This document shows, piece after piece, positions 1 to 7,383 of a stretch of DNA of 9,342 nucleotides. The DNA is from Acidobacteriota bacterium (lineage in GTDB: Bacteria > Acidobacteriota > Vicinamibacteria > Vicinamibacterales > Vicinamibacteraceae). Under the pieces are notes generated by a model. It made no database searches. It was not told where the DNA came from and saw nothing but the letters and a program-made list of their open reading frames with translations. The stretch lies in the NCBI GenBank assembly GCA_023429845.1, contig JAEZCY010000054.1, positions 1-9,342 on the forward strand, given 5' to 3'. Position numbers and translations under genes: made by a program. How positions within the stretch are numbered: position 1 is the first letter of the stretch; each line of letters starts with the position of its first letter.

Positions 1-714
1 GTGGCGTCCAACGCGCCGGCGTTCGACAAGGACTACACGGTGCTCGTGCACTTCCTGGACTCGGACGACCAGTTGATGTGGACCGACGACCACCATCCGG
101 ATGTCCCGACGACGGAGTGGAAGCCGGGCCAGCGCATCGAGTACACGCGGACGATGTTCGTGCCTCAGTACCCGTACATGGGGCAGGCCACCATCCGGGT
201 CGGACTCTACGACCCCGAGACCGGCGCCCGGTTGCCGCTCGGCGGCGAGAGCGACGGGCAGCGCGCCTACAAGGTCGGCACGCTCGAACTCCTGCCGGCC
301 TCCGACAACGTGTTCATCCAGTTCAAGGATGGCTGGCACAACGCGGAAGTGGCGGCCGAGAACGCCCAGGTGGAATGGCAGTGGACCAAGAAGACGGCGA
401 CCCTGGCGCTGCGCAACCCGCGCCGCGACGCGACGTTCTACCTCCACTTCGATGGCCGGCCCGACCTCGCGCCAGGCCAGACGGTGACGGTGCGCATCGG
501 TGAGCATGTGCTCGACACCCACGCGCTGACGTCCACCGACGAGGTGATCCGCCGCATCCCGATCACGGCCGCACAGTTTGGCGAGGGCGAGAACGTGGAC
601 GTCACCATCGACGTGAACCCGGCGTTCGTCCCGGCGCAGACGCCGGCCGCCAAGTCGCAGGATCCCCGCGAACTCGGCATCCGGGTCTTCCACGCGTTCA
701 TCGAACCGAAGTAA
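1..714 (+). CDS. Conserved beta-rich protein of unknown function, probably 5'-truncated by window edge
   Basis: The frame is open from the first base to a TAA at 712-714 (237 codons). A GTG sits at base 1, but no upstream sequence is visible and the protein begins without a signal peptide, so the true start probably lies further upstream. The visible protein looks like two beta-sandwich-type parts. Residues about 10-100 are rich in alternating hydrophobic strands with many Trp/Tyr (YTVLVHFLDSDDQLMW, RVGLYDPETG). Residues about 105-237 contain ATFYLHFDGRPDL, a Pro/Val stretch FVPAQTPA and a closing ELGIRVFHAFIEPK. The closing part resembles a type of conserved hypothetical protein that I recall from Acidobacteriota, sometimes lipoproteins or C-terminal domains of larger enzymes; this is from memory, not a search. 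No catalytic motif is visible and no function is assigned. It ends 12 bases before the next small gene. Confidence 0.75.
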   Translation: MASNAPAFDKDYTVLVHFLDSDDQLMWTDDHHPDVPTTEWKPGQRIEYTRTMFVPQYPYMGQATIRVGLYDPETGARLPLGGESDGQRAYKVGTLELLPASDNVFIQFKDGWHNAEVAAENAQVEWQWTKKTATLALRNPRRDATFYLHFDGRPDLAPGQTVTVRIGEHVLDTHALTSTDEVIRRIPITAAQFGEGENVDVTIDVNPAFVPAQTPAAKSQDPRELGIRVFHAFIEPK

Positions 715-726
715 GCCGGGCGGTGC

Positions 727-1029
727 ATGTACCTGATCCAGATCCTCCTGCCGCTGACGCTCGACGGGACGCCCATTGCCCGCGAGCGTTTTGCGGAGGT
801 GGGGCAGGAGCTCACTGACACGTTCGGAGGGCTGACGGCTTATACGCGCGCGCCCGCCGAGGGCCTGTGGCGGTCCGGTGGCGAGACGACCGCCGATCAA
901 GTGGTGGTGTACGAGGTCATGACCGAGGCACTCGACCGTGGTTGGTGGGATGCGTACCGTCGCGCGCTCGAGACGCGGTTTCAGCAGGAAGAAGTGGTCG
1001 TCCGGGCCCAGGCGATGGAACGCCTCTGA
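727..1029 (+). CDS. Conserved hypothetical protein, 100 aa
   Basis: This small soluble protein has no signal peptide, membrane segment or cysteine. It starts at ATG 727, twelve bases after the preceding stop, with only a weak purine-rich GGGCGG (718-723) as a possible ribosome site. Visible features are a hydrophobic first strand (YLIQILLPL), a central FGGLTAYTRAPAEGLW block, a strand VVVYEVM, a helix containing GWWDAYRRALETRF, and a final strand EEVVVRA. This alternation suggests a compact alpha/beta, perhaps ferredoxin-like, fold (inference). The FGGLTAY/GLW/WW pattern recalls a family of roughly 100-residue uncharacterised proteins found in several phyla, but I cannot name a function. It ends 19 bases before the GTG of the transglycosylase gene and a promoter-like element lies between them, so it probably belongs with the upstream gene rather than the secretion operon. 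Confidence 0.8.
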   Translation: MYLIQILLPLTLDGTPIARERFAEVGQELTDTFGGLTAYTRAPAEGLWRSGGETTADQVVVYEVMTEALDRGWWDAYRRALETRFQQEEVVVRAQAMERL

Positions 1030-1031
1030 AC

Positions 1032-1040
1032 TGCTACACT
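1032..1040 (+). promoter_or_regulatory. Extended -10-like promoter element ahead of the secretion operon
   Basis: The bases TGCTACACT combine a TGC extension with a TACACT hexamer (1035-1040) that matches TATAAT at four of six positions, including the key T1, A2 and T6. It lies in the 19-base gap after the stop of the 100-residue gene. No good TTGACA match is seen about 17 bases upstream (the region reads GCGATG), which fits an extended -10 promoter. The hexamer ends eight bases before the GTG at 1049, so transcription would begin at or next to the start codon. Assigned by pattern only. Confidence 0.45.
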
Positions 1041-1048
1041 GGCCGCTT

Positions 1049-1741
1049 GTGCTTCTCCGTCCATTCGCTGCGCTGCTGGTGAGTGCGGCCGCGCTGGGCG
1101 CTGCGTCCAGCGCGTCGGCCGAGCTCGTGACGCTTGCCTCCGGACGCACCTTCTCCGTGCGCAGCATCCGCATCGATGGCGACAGCGCGGTGCTCGCCCT
1201 GCGGGGCGGCGGTGAGCTCGAGTGCGCTGCGACGCTGATCACGGCCGTGATGCCCGACGAGGTGCCGTACCCGGAAGAGGCGGACACCTCCGCACGGCTC
1301 GAGATCGACGGCGCCGGGAGGGCGAAGGTGGACGCCTCGCCGGCGTCGGAGCTGGACGCCTCGGCGAGGCGCCCCTACCGGCAGATGATCGAGGAGGCTG
1401 CCAGGCGCCATCGCGTGGACGCCAGACTCGTGCACGCGGTCATCATGGTGGAGTCCCGCTACCGGGCCACGGCGCGGTCCCGGAAGGGTGCGATGGGGCT
1501 GATGCAGCTGATGCCCGCCACTGCCCGTGAGCTCGACGTGCGCAATCCGTACGACCCGGCCGACAACATCGACGGCGGTGTGCGGCACCTCCGCCAGTTG
1601 CTCGACCGATTCGATCTGCGTCTCGCCGTGGCTGCCTACAACGCGGGCGCAGGCGCGGTCCGGAAGTTCAACGGCGTCCCCCCGTTTCGCGAGACCCAGT
1701 CCTACGTCCGGCAGGTGCTGAGCCTGGCCGGCGTGTCCTGA
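1049..1741 (+). CDS. Secreted soluble lytic transglycosylase (SLT family, GH23 fold)
   Basis: This predicted periplasmic peptidoglycan-cleaving enzyme has 230 residues. The GTG at 1049 was chosen because it gives a clean signal peptide: short basic start (LLR), hydrophobic core and a cleavage site after ASSASA, near residue 24. The frame is open further upstream to ATG 938, but that extension overlaps the previous gene and would bury the signal. Residues about 26-70 form a small beta domain of the pattern 'L.sGr.f.v..i.idgd..vl.lrGGgeLe'. Residues about 108-225 are the SLT domain, with catalytic Glu135 in VESRYR, then GAMGLMQLMPATA (147-159), NPYDPADNIDGG and AYNAGAGAV (196-204), all classic for the family. 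It probably cleaves the MurNAc-GlcNAc bond, forming 1,6-anhydro ends. As first gene of the operon, four bases before gspF, it plausibly opens the wall for the machine. Confidence 0.93.
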   Translation: MLLRPFAALLVSAAALGAASSASAELVTLASGRTFSVRSIRIDGDSAVLALRGGGELECAATLITAVMPDEVPYPEEADTSARLEIDGAGRAKVDASPASELDASARRPYRQMIEEAARRHRVDARLVHAVIMVESRYRATARSRKGAMGLMQLMPATARELDVRNPYDPADNIDGGVRHLRQLLDRFDLRLAVAAYNAGAGAVRKFNGVPPFRETQSYVRQVLSLAGVS

Positions 1742-1745
1742 CGCC

Positions 1746-2951
1746 ATGGAGTTCCGCTGCCGGCTCGCCACGGCAACCGGGCACGTGACCGAGGGCATCT
1801 ACGTCGCCGACAGCGAAGCGGCCCTGCGACGCGAACTCGAGGACAAGGGCCTGTACGTCCTCGACGTGAAGGCCGCGCGCCGCGGCCTGGGCGGGCTGAC
1901 GCGCTCGCGAGGCGGGCGCATCAAGCTCCACGAGTTCCTCGTGTTCAATCAGGAGCTCGCCACCCTCCTGAAGGCGGGCATGCCGCTGGTGCAGTCCCTG
2001 GAGATCCTCCGGCGCAACGTGCCCAATCCGGTGTTCAAGGGCGTCCTGGACGACGTGTACGAGAAGGTGCGGTCGGGCACGGCGCTGTCGGACGCGTTCG
2101 AAGCCCATCCCCGTCACGTGACGCCTATCTATACGGCGTCGCTCATGGCCGGCGAGCGGAGTGGCAGCCTCGAGCAGGTGCTGCGCCGTTACGTCGCCTA
2201 CGTTCAGGTGCTCAACGCGGTGCGGCGGCGGGTCGTGTCTGCGCTCGTCTACCCGGCGGTCCTCACGCTGTTGTCGGTGGCCGTCGTCGCCATCATCGTC
2301 GTGCGCGTGGTGCCGGAGTTCAGCCAGTTCTACGCCGGCTTCGACGCGGAACTGCCGCTGGCCACCCGCGTCATCGTCGCGGTGTCGGACACCGTGCGGA
2401 GTCAGATCGTGCTGATCCTGCTGGCGGCGGCGGCAGGTGTGGCCGGTCTTCGCTGGGCCCTGCGACAGCCGGCACAGCGGCAGCGCATCGATCGCTGGGT
2501 GCTGCGAGTGCCCGGCATCGGCGGGATTGCGCGTCAGTTCGCGACCACGCAGCTGAGTCGCACGCTCGCCACTCTGCTGGGCGGCGGGATCCCGCTCGTC
2601 ACCGCGCTGGACGTGGCGAGCCGCTCGGTGTCCAACCGGCACATCGCCGCGCAGATGGCCGACATCACCCGCCAGGTGCGCGAGGGCCAGCCGCTGTCGG
2701 CGGCCATGGCCGCCAAGGGCGAGTTCCCCGACGTCTCAGTGAAGATGGTGGAAGTGGGGGAGGCGACCGGCGCGCTCCAGGACATGCTGAATGCGATAGC
2801 GGACTTCTACGACGAGGACATCGAGACGCGGCTCGGCCGCTTCCTGCTGCTGATTGAGCCCGTCCTGCTCGTGGTGATGGGCGTGGTCATCGCGGCCCTC
2901 CTCATCGCCCTCTACCTGCCCGTCTTCCAGCTGTCGTCGGCCCTGAGCTAG
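1746..2951 (+). CDS. gspF: Inner-membrane platform protein of type II secretion/type IV pilus machine (GspF/PilC family)
   Basis: At 401 residues the protein has the usual length for GspF/PilC, the polytopic protein that links the motor ATPase to filament assembly. Two tandem T2SF domains are visible at about 65-190 and 268-392. They carry the paired motifs GERSGSLEQVL (136-146) and VGEATGALQDML (337-348), and each begins with a similar helix (FNQELATLLKAGMPLVQSL; TTQLSRTLATLLGGGIPLV). Hydrophobic membrane segments lie at about 168-190, 220-238 and 367-393. The short N-terminal part (1-45) is a typical cytoplasmic lead-in. It starts at ATG 1746, only four bases after the transglycosylase stop and without a clear ribosome site, which suggests translational coupling. 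The choice between the names gspF and pilC is arbitrary from sequence alone. Confidence 0.95.
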   Translation: MEFRCRLATATGHVTEGIYVADSEAALRRELEDKGLYVLDVKAARRGLGGLTRSRGGRIKLHEFLVFNQELATLLKAGMPLVQSLEILRRNVPNPVFKGVLDDVYEKVRSGTALSDAFEAHPRHVTPIYTASLMAGERSGSLEQVLRRYVAYVQVLNAVRRRVVSALVYPAVLTLLSVAVVAIIVVRVVPEFSQFYAGFDAELPLATRVIVAVSDTVRSQIVLILLAAAAGVAGLRWALRQPAQRQRIDRWVLRVPGIGGIARQFATTQLSRTLATLLGGGIPLVTALDVASRSVSNRHIAAQMADITRQVREGQPLSAAMAAKGEFPDVSVKMVEVGEATGALQDMLNAIADFYDEDIETRLGRFLLLIEPVLLVVMGVVIAALLIALYLPVFQLSSALS

Positions 2952-2966
2952 CGCCTGGCACCGCGC

Positions 2967-2971
2967 GGAGG
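2967..2971 (+). promoter_or_regulatory. Strong ribosome binding site for gspE
   Basis: A perfect GGAGG lies nine bases before the GTG at 2981, inside the 29-base gap between gspF and gspE, the largest gap in the operon. It decides the GTG start of gspE, since no other well-spaced start is available nearby. No convincing promoter or terminator hairpin is seen in the gap. Confidence 0.75.
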
Positions 2972-2980
2972 CAACGTTTC

Positions 2981-4654
<1,674 letters not shown>

Positions 4655-4657
4655 CCC

Positions 4658-5602
4658 ATGTCGCCGCTGCCTGCCTGGCTCCAGACACCCCCGCCGACGC
4701 TGGGGCTCCACCTCGACGCGCGACGCGTGACGGCGGTGGTCGCCGACCGCGCGGGCGGAGCTCCCGTGATTCGTGCGCTCGGCTCCGCCGTGCTGCCTGA
4801 CGGCGCGCTCGTCCCCTCGCTCACGGCGGCCAACGTCGTGGATCGCGACGCCTGCGTCCGCGCCATTCGCGAGGCCGTCGGCCAGGTGGGCGGGCGTCAC
4901 CGGCGGGTGGCGCTGGCCGTGCCCGACACGGCGGCGAAGGTCTCGCTCCTGCCGTTCGACCAGGTCCCCTCACACGCCCGCGACCTCGATCAACTGGTGC
5001 GTCTCCAGTTACGCAAGACGATGCCGTTCCCGGTCGAGGAGGCGCAGATTGCCTGCTCGCGCGGCCCGGCGATCGGCGGCGCCACGACGATGGTGGTGGC
5101 GGTGATGCGCCGGGACGTCGTCGAGGAGTACGAGTCGGTGTGCGGCGCGGCAGGCCTGCATGCCGGCACCGTCGACCTGGCGACGTTCAACGTCGTCAAT
5201 CTCGCCTTGCTCGGCGAGCAGGAGAGCGACGATGCGCTGCTCGTGCACGTGACCCCGGCCTATGCGTCGGTCGCACTCGTGCGCGACGGCGGGCTGATCT
5301 TCTTCCGCACGCGCCCGGCCGATGCGGCCGAACCTCTGCCCGACGTCGTCCATCAGACGCGCATGTACTACGAGGACCGGCTCGGCGGCCACGGGCTCGC
5401 CCGCGTGGTGGTGGTGGCCGGGCCGGACGTGACCGATCGCGAGCGCGTGGCGCTCGAGCTGACGTCGCTGTTCGACACACCGGTCACGACGCTGTCGCTC
5501 GAGGGCGTGGCGACGTTCGGCGACCGGGTGCAGGCGTCCGACGCTGTCGTCGGGCAGGTCGCACCCTCGGCGGGCCTGGTGCTGCGGGAGGGCGGGGTCT
5601 GA
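4658..5602 (+). CDS. pilM: PilM-like actin-fold cytoplasmic assembly protein
   Basis: This 314-residue protein of the PilM (actin-like/FtsA-like) family is somewhat shorter than the usual 350. PilM lies under the inner membrane, binds the short cytoplasmic N-terminus of PilN and connects it to the motor. Support comes from the conserved block LQLRKTMPFPVEEA (116-129), the FNVVNLAL segment (177-184), the MYYEDRLGG region (236-244) and its position directly before pilN. There is no membrane segment. The two places where actin-fold proteins carry phosphate loops are altered: GLHLDARRVTAVV (16-28) and LLVHVTPAYASVALV (194-208) stand where a DIGS/DIGA-type loop is expected, so ATP binding may be lost, as in the cytoplasmic domain of GspL. 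ATG 4658 follows the gspE stop by three bases. The stop TGA shares one base with the pilN ATG. Confidence 0.88.
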   Translation: MSPLPAWLQTPPPTLGLHLDARRVTAVVADRAGGAPVIRALGSAVLPDGALVPSLTAANVVDRDACVRAIREAVGQVGGRHRRVALAVPDTAAKVSLLPFDQVPSHARDLDQLVRLQLRKTMPFPVEEAQIACSRGPAIGGATTMVVAVMRRDVVEEYESVCGAAGLHAGTVDLATFNVVNLALLGEQESDDALLVHVTPAYASVALVRDGGLIFFRTRPADAAEPLPDVVHQTRMYYEDRLGGHGLARVVVVAGPDVTDRERVALELTSLFDTPVTTLSLEGVATFGDRVQASDAVVGQVAPSAGLVLREGGV

Positions 5603-6237
5603 TGCTGCGCGGCAATCTCTCGACGCGGCCGTTCTACAACGAGCGCGCCGTGCAGGTGGGGCTGGTGGGCCTTGCCGTGGTGCTCGGCCTGCTTTCGGCG
5701 TTCACGGCGTGGCGGCTTGCCGTATTGACGGCGCAGCAGCGCGAAGCAACCGCCCGCATCGCGTCGGACGAGAGTCGCGCCGCGGCGCTCCGACAGGACG
5801 CGCAGCGGGTCAGGGGCCGTGTCGATCCGCGGCTGCTCGACGTGACGGCGAAGGCCACGCAGGAGGCCAATGACGTCATCGATCAACGCACCTTCTCCTG
5901 GACCGCGCTGTTCAACGTGTTCGAGCGCACGATTCCGGCGGACGTGCGGCTGCGCTCGGTCACGCCAGCCTTCGACAGCGGCGGTCTGACCATCCGCTTC
6001 ATCGTGTACGCCGCGAGTGTCGAGTCGGCTGCCGTGTTCCTGGATCGTCTCGAGGCGGCCGGGGCCTTTGTCGATCTGCGGTCACTCGAGGAGCAGGTGA
6101 TGGAGGACGGCTCGTTCAGCGTCGCCTGCGAAGGCCGGTATCTCGGCCCGGGCGCGCCTCCGGTCGGCGAGTCGGAGACCGACGAGGGGTCGCCGGACTC
6201 GGCTGCCGTGGGCGCCGGCGCGGCGGGGGCGAACTGA
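5602..6237 (+). CDS. pilN: PilN-like inner-membrane alignment protein
   Basis: This 211-residue bitopic protein starts at ATG 5602, which overlaps the pilM stop (TGATG). GGAGGG at 5587-5592 is a good ribosome site nine bases before it. The frame is open far upstream, but that part is only a shadow inside pilM. The cytoplasmic start MLRGNLSTRPFYNER (1-15) corresponds to the short PilM-binding motif of PilN (INLLPWRE in classic members). A membrane helix follows at about 17-37, then a charged coiled-coil-like stretch at 40-95 and a periplasmic ferredoxin-like domain at about 98-182 (TALFNVFERTIPADVRLRSV; FLDRLEAAGAFVDL). The last 28 residues are Gly/Ala/Pro/acidic and look disordered. PilN should pair with PilO through its periplasmic part. 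The stop overlaps the pilO ATG by one base. Confidence 0.9.
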   Translation: MLRGNLSTRPFYNERAVQVGLVGLAVVLGLLSAFTAWRLAVLTAQQREATARIASDESRAAALRQDAQRVRGRVDPRLLDVTAKATQEANDVIDQRTFSWTALFNVFERTIPADVRLRSVTPAFDSGGLTIRFIVYAASVESAAVFLDRLEAAGAFVDLRSLEEQVMEDGSFSVACEGRYLGPGAPPVGESETDEGSPDSAAVGAGAAGAN

Positions 6238-6812
6238 TGCTGCCGACCTCGCGGATTCTTGCCGACCGACGGTTGATCGTGTCGGTGCTCGGCCTGCTGG
6301 CGGCGCTCAACGTCGTCGGTCTGTTCATCGTGTTCGGGCCCCTGCGATCGCGCGTGCACACGCTCGAACAGCGGGCGACGAATGCGTCGCTGACCGCCGC
6401 CACGGCGACCCGCGAGCTGGCCACGGCGCGACAGACGGCCGCAGGCAGCGAGCGAGCCGTCACCGATCTGGCACGTTTCCATACGCAGGTGTTGCCGGCC
6501 AACCAACCGGCGGCGCGGCAGGTCACCTTCGTGCGCCTCGCGCAGCTCGCCAGGGCATCGAATCTCTCGTACGACCAGCGGTCGTTCGCGCAGGACGCCC
6601 CCGTCAAGGACGGCACGCTGGTCCGCGCGACGCTGACGATGGACGTCTACGGCACCTACCGTGACCTGCGTCGCTTCATCCACGGGCTGGAGATTGGCGA
6701 CGAGTTCGTGGTGATTCGGCAGCTCGCGGTCTCGCAGGGCGAGGAGCCTGGTGAGCCGCTGAAGGCGTCGCTGACGCTTTCGACGTACTTCAAGGGCAGC
6801 GATGGCCGCTGA
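6237..6812 (+). CDS. pilO: PilO-like inner-membrane alignment protein
   Basis: The product has 191 residues and the standard PilO layout. It has a short cytoplasmic start with basic residues (DRR), a membrane helix at about 13-33, a periplasmic coiled-coil-like region at 36-85 rich in Ala, Arg and Glu, and a ferredoxin-like domain at about 95-187. The latter includes LVRATLTMDVYGTYRDLRRF and a closing SLTLSTYF strand, where PilO proteins have 'v.l.G.Y..l..Fl..ie'. The VYGTYRDLRRFIHGLE block (137-152) is the most recognisable part. The start ATG 6237 lies within TGATG, sharing one base with the pilN stop. The 3' end overlaps the next gene by 11 bases. It should form a heterodimer with PilN. 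Confidence 0.9.
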   Translation: MLPTSRILADRRLIVSVLGLLAALNVVGLFIVFGPLRSRVHTLEQRATNASLTAATATRELATARQTAAGSERAVTDLARFHTQVLPANQPAARQVTFVRLAQLARASNLSYDQRSFAQDAPVKDGTLVRATLTMDVYGTYRDLRRFIHGLEIGDEFVVIRQLAVSQGEEPGEPLKASLTLSTYFKGSDGR

Positions 6813-7383
6813 CACCCGACGGCAGTTCCCGTTGCTCGTCGGCCTGCTCGTCGTCCTCGGCGGCATCGTCTGGTGGCAGCTCGGCGCGACCCCGGCGAGT
6901 CCCGCCGCGAAGGCCACGGGGGCGGCGCGGCCTTCCGCCGCCCGCCGCGCGTCACAGGCTGGCGCCTCCGAGGTGTTGGCGCGTGGTGTCGGACTGGAGA
7001 GGCTGGCCGAGGCCAGACCGGCCCCCGAGGAGGGCGGTCGCGACCCCTTCCGGTCGGGAGCCGCCGCGGGCAGCGGCAGCTCGGGCGGTGAGAGCGCCCC
7101 GGCCGGGACCTCCGTTGCGCCCGCGGCTCCCGTGATGCCGACGGTGCCGCAGGGGCCGCCCGGACCGCCGCCCCTGGCGCCGATCGTCGTGAAGTTCATC
7201 GGCATCGTCTCCCGGCAGGACGTCGGGAAGGTGGCCGTCCTCAGCGACGGCAAGAACGTCTACTATGGCCGCGCAGGTGAGATCGTCGATGGGCGATGGC
7301 GCATCGTCTCCATCGGCGAGGAATCACTCCAGATCGAGTATGCCGACGGGCGTGGCAGGCAGACGGTGCGGTTGAGCGGATGA
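6802..7383 (+). CDS. PilP/GspC-like protein linking the inner-membrane complex to the secretin
   Basis: This 193-residue protein starts at ATG 6802, inside the end of pilO, with AAGGG at 6792-6796 as ribosome site. Residues 9-28 form an uncleaved-looking membrane helix ending in WWQLG. There is no cysteine, so it is not a lipoprotein as PilP usually is. Residues 30-125 are a low-complexity Ala/Pro/Gly/Ser linker containing RDPF (80-83), a motif common just before the homology region of PilP/GspC proteins. Residues about 126-192 are a small beta domain (IVVKFIGIV, KVAVLSDGKNVYYGRAGEIV, WRIVSIGEESLQIEY), fitting the PilP/GspC homology region, which binds the N0 domain of secretins. Position between pilO and the secretin agrees. 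The layout is that of GspC and the location that of PilP, so I leave the symbol blank. It overlaps the secretin gene by four bases (ATGA). Confidence 0.85.
   Translation: MAADTRRQFPLLVGLLVVLGGIVWWQLGATPASPAAKATGAARPSAARRASQAGASEVLARGVGLERLAEARPAPEEGGRDPFRSGAAAGSGSSGGESAPAGTSVAPAAPVMPTVPQGPPGPPPLAPIVVKFIGIVSRQDVGKVAVLSDGKNVYYGRAGEIVDGRWRIVSIGEESLQIEYADGRGRQTVRLSG

Noticed and set aside
938..1048. A longer lytic transglycosylase starting at ATG 938.
   Set aside because: It would overlap the previous gene by 92 bases and place 37 extra Arg-rich residues before a good signal peptide. GTG 1049 gives a normal secreted protein.
2956..2972. A sigma-54 promoter ahead of gspE, suggested by TGGCAC at 2956-2961.
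   Set aside because: The -12 GC element is not at the required distance: ten bases after the GG there is AG, and the next GC is two bases too far. The region is better explained by the ribosome binding site.
5140..5601. An N-terminal extension of pilN by about 154 residues within pilM.
   Set aside because: The extension is Arg/Ala/Gly-rich shadow sequence in another frame of pilM. The real start at 5602 has a good ribosome site and begins the known PilN motif.
5883..7253. Terminator or hairpin between the pilN, pilO and pilP-like genes.
   Set aside because: These genes overlap with no spacer, and no stem followed by a T-run was seen. The GC-rich self-complementary bits are those expected of coding sequence.
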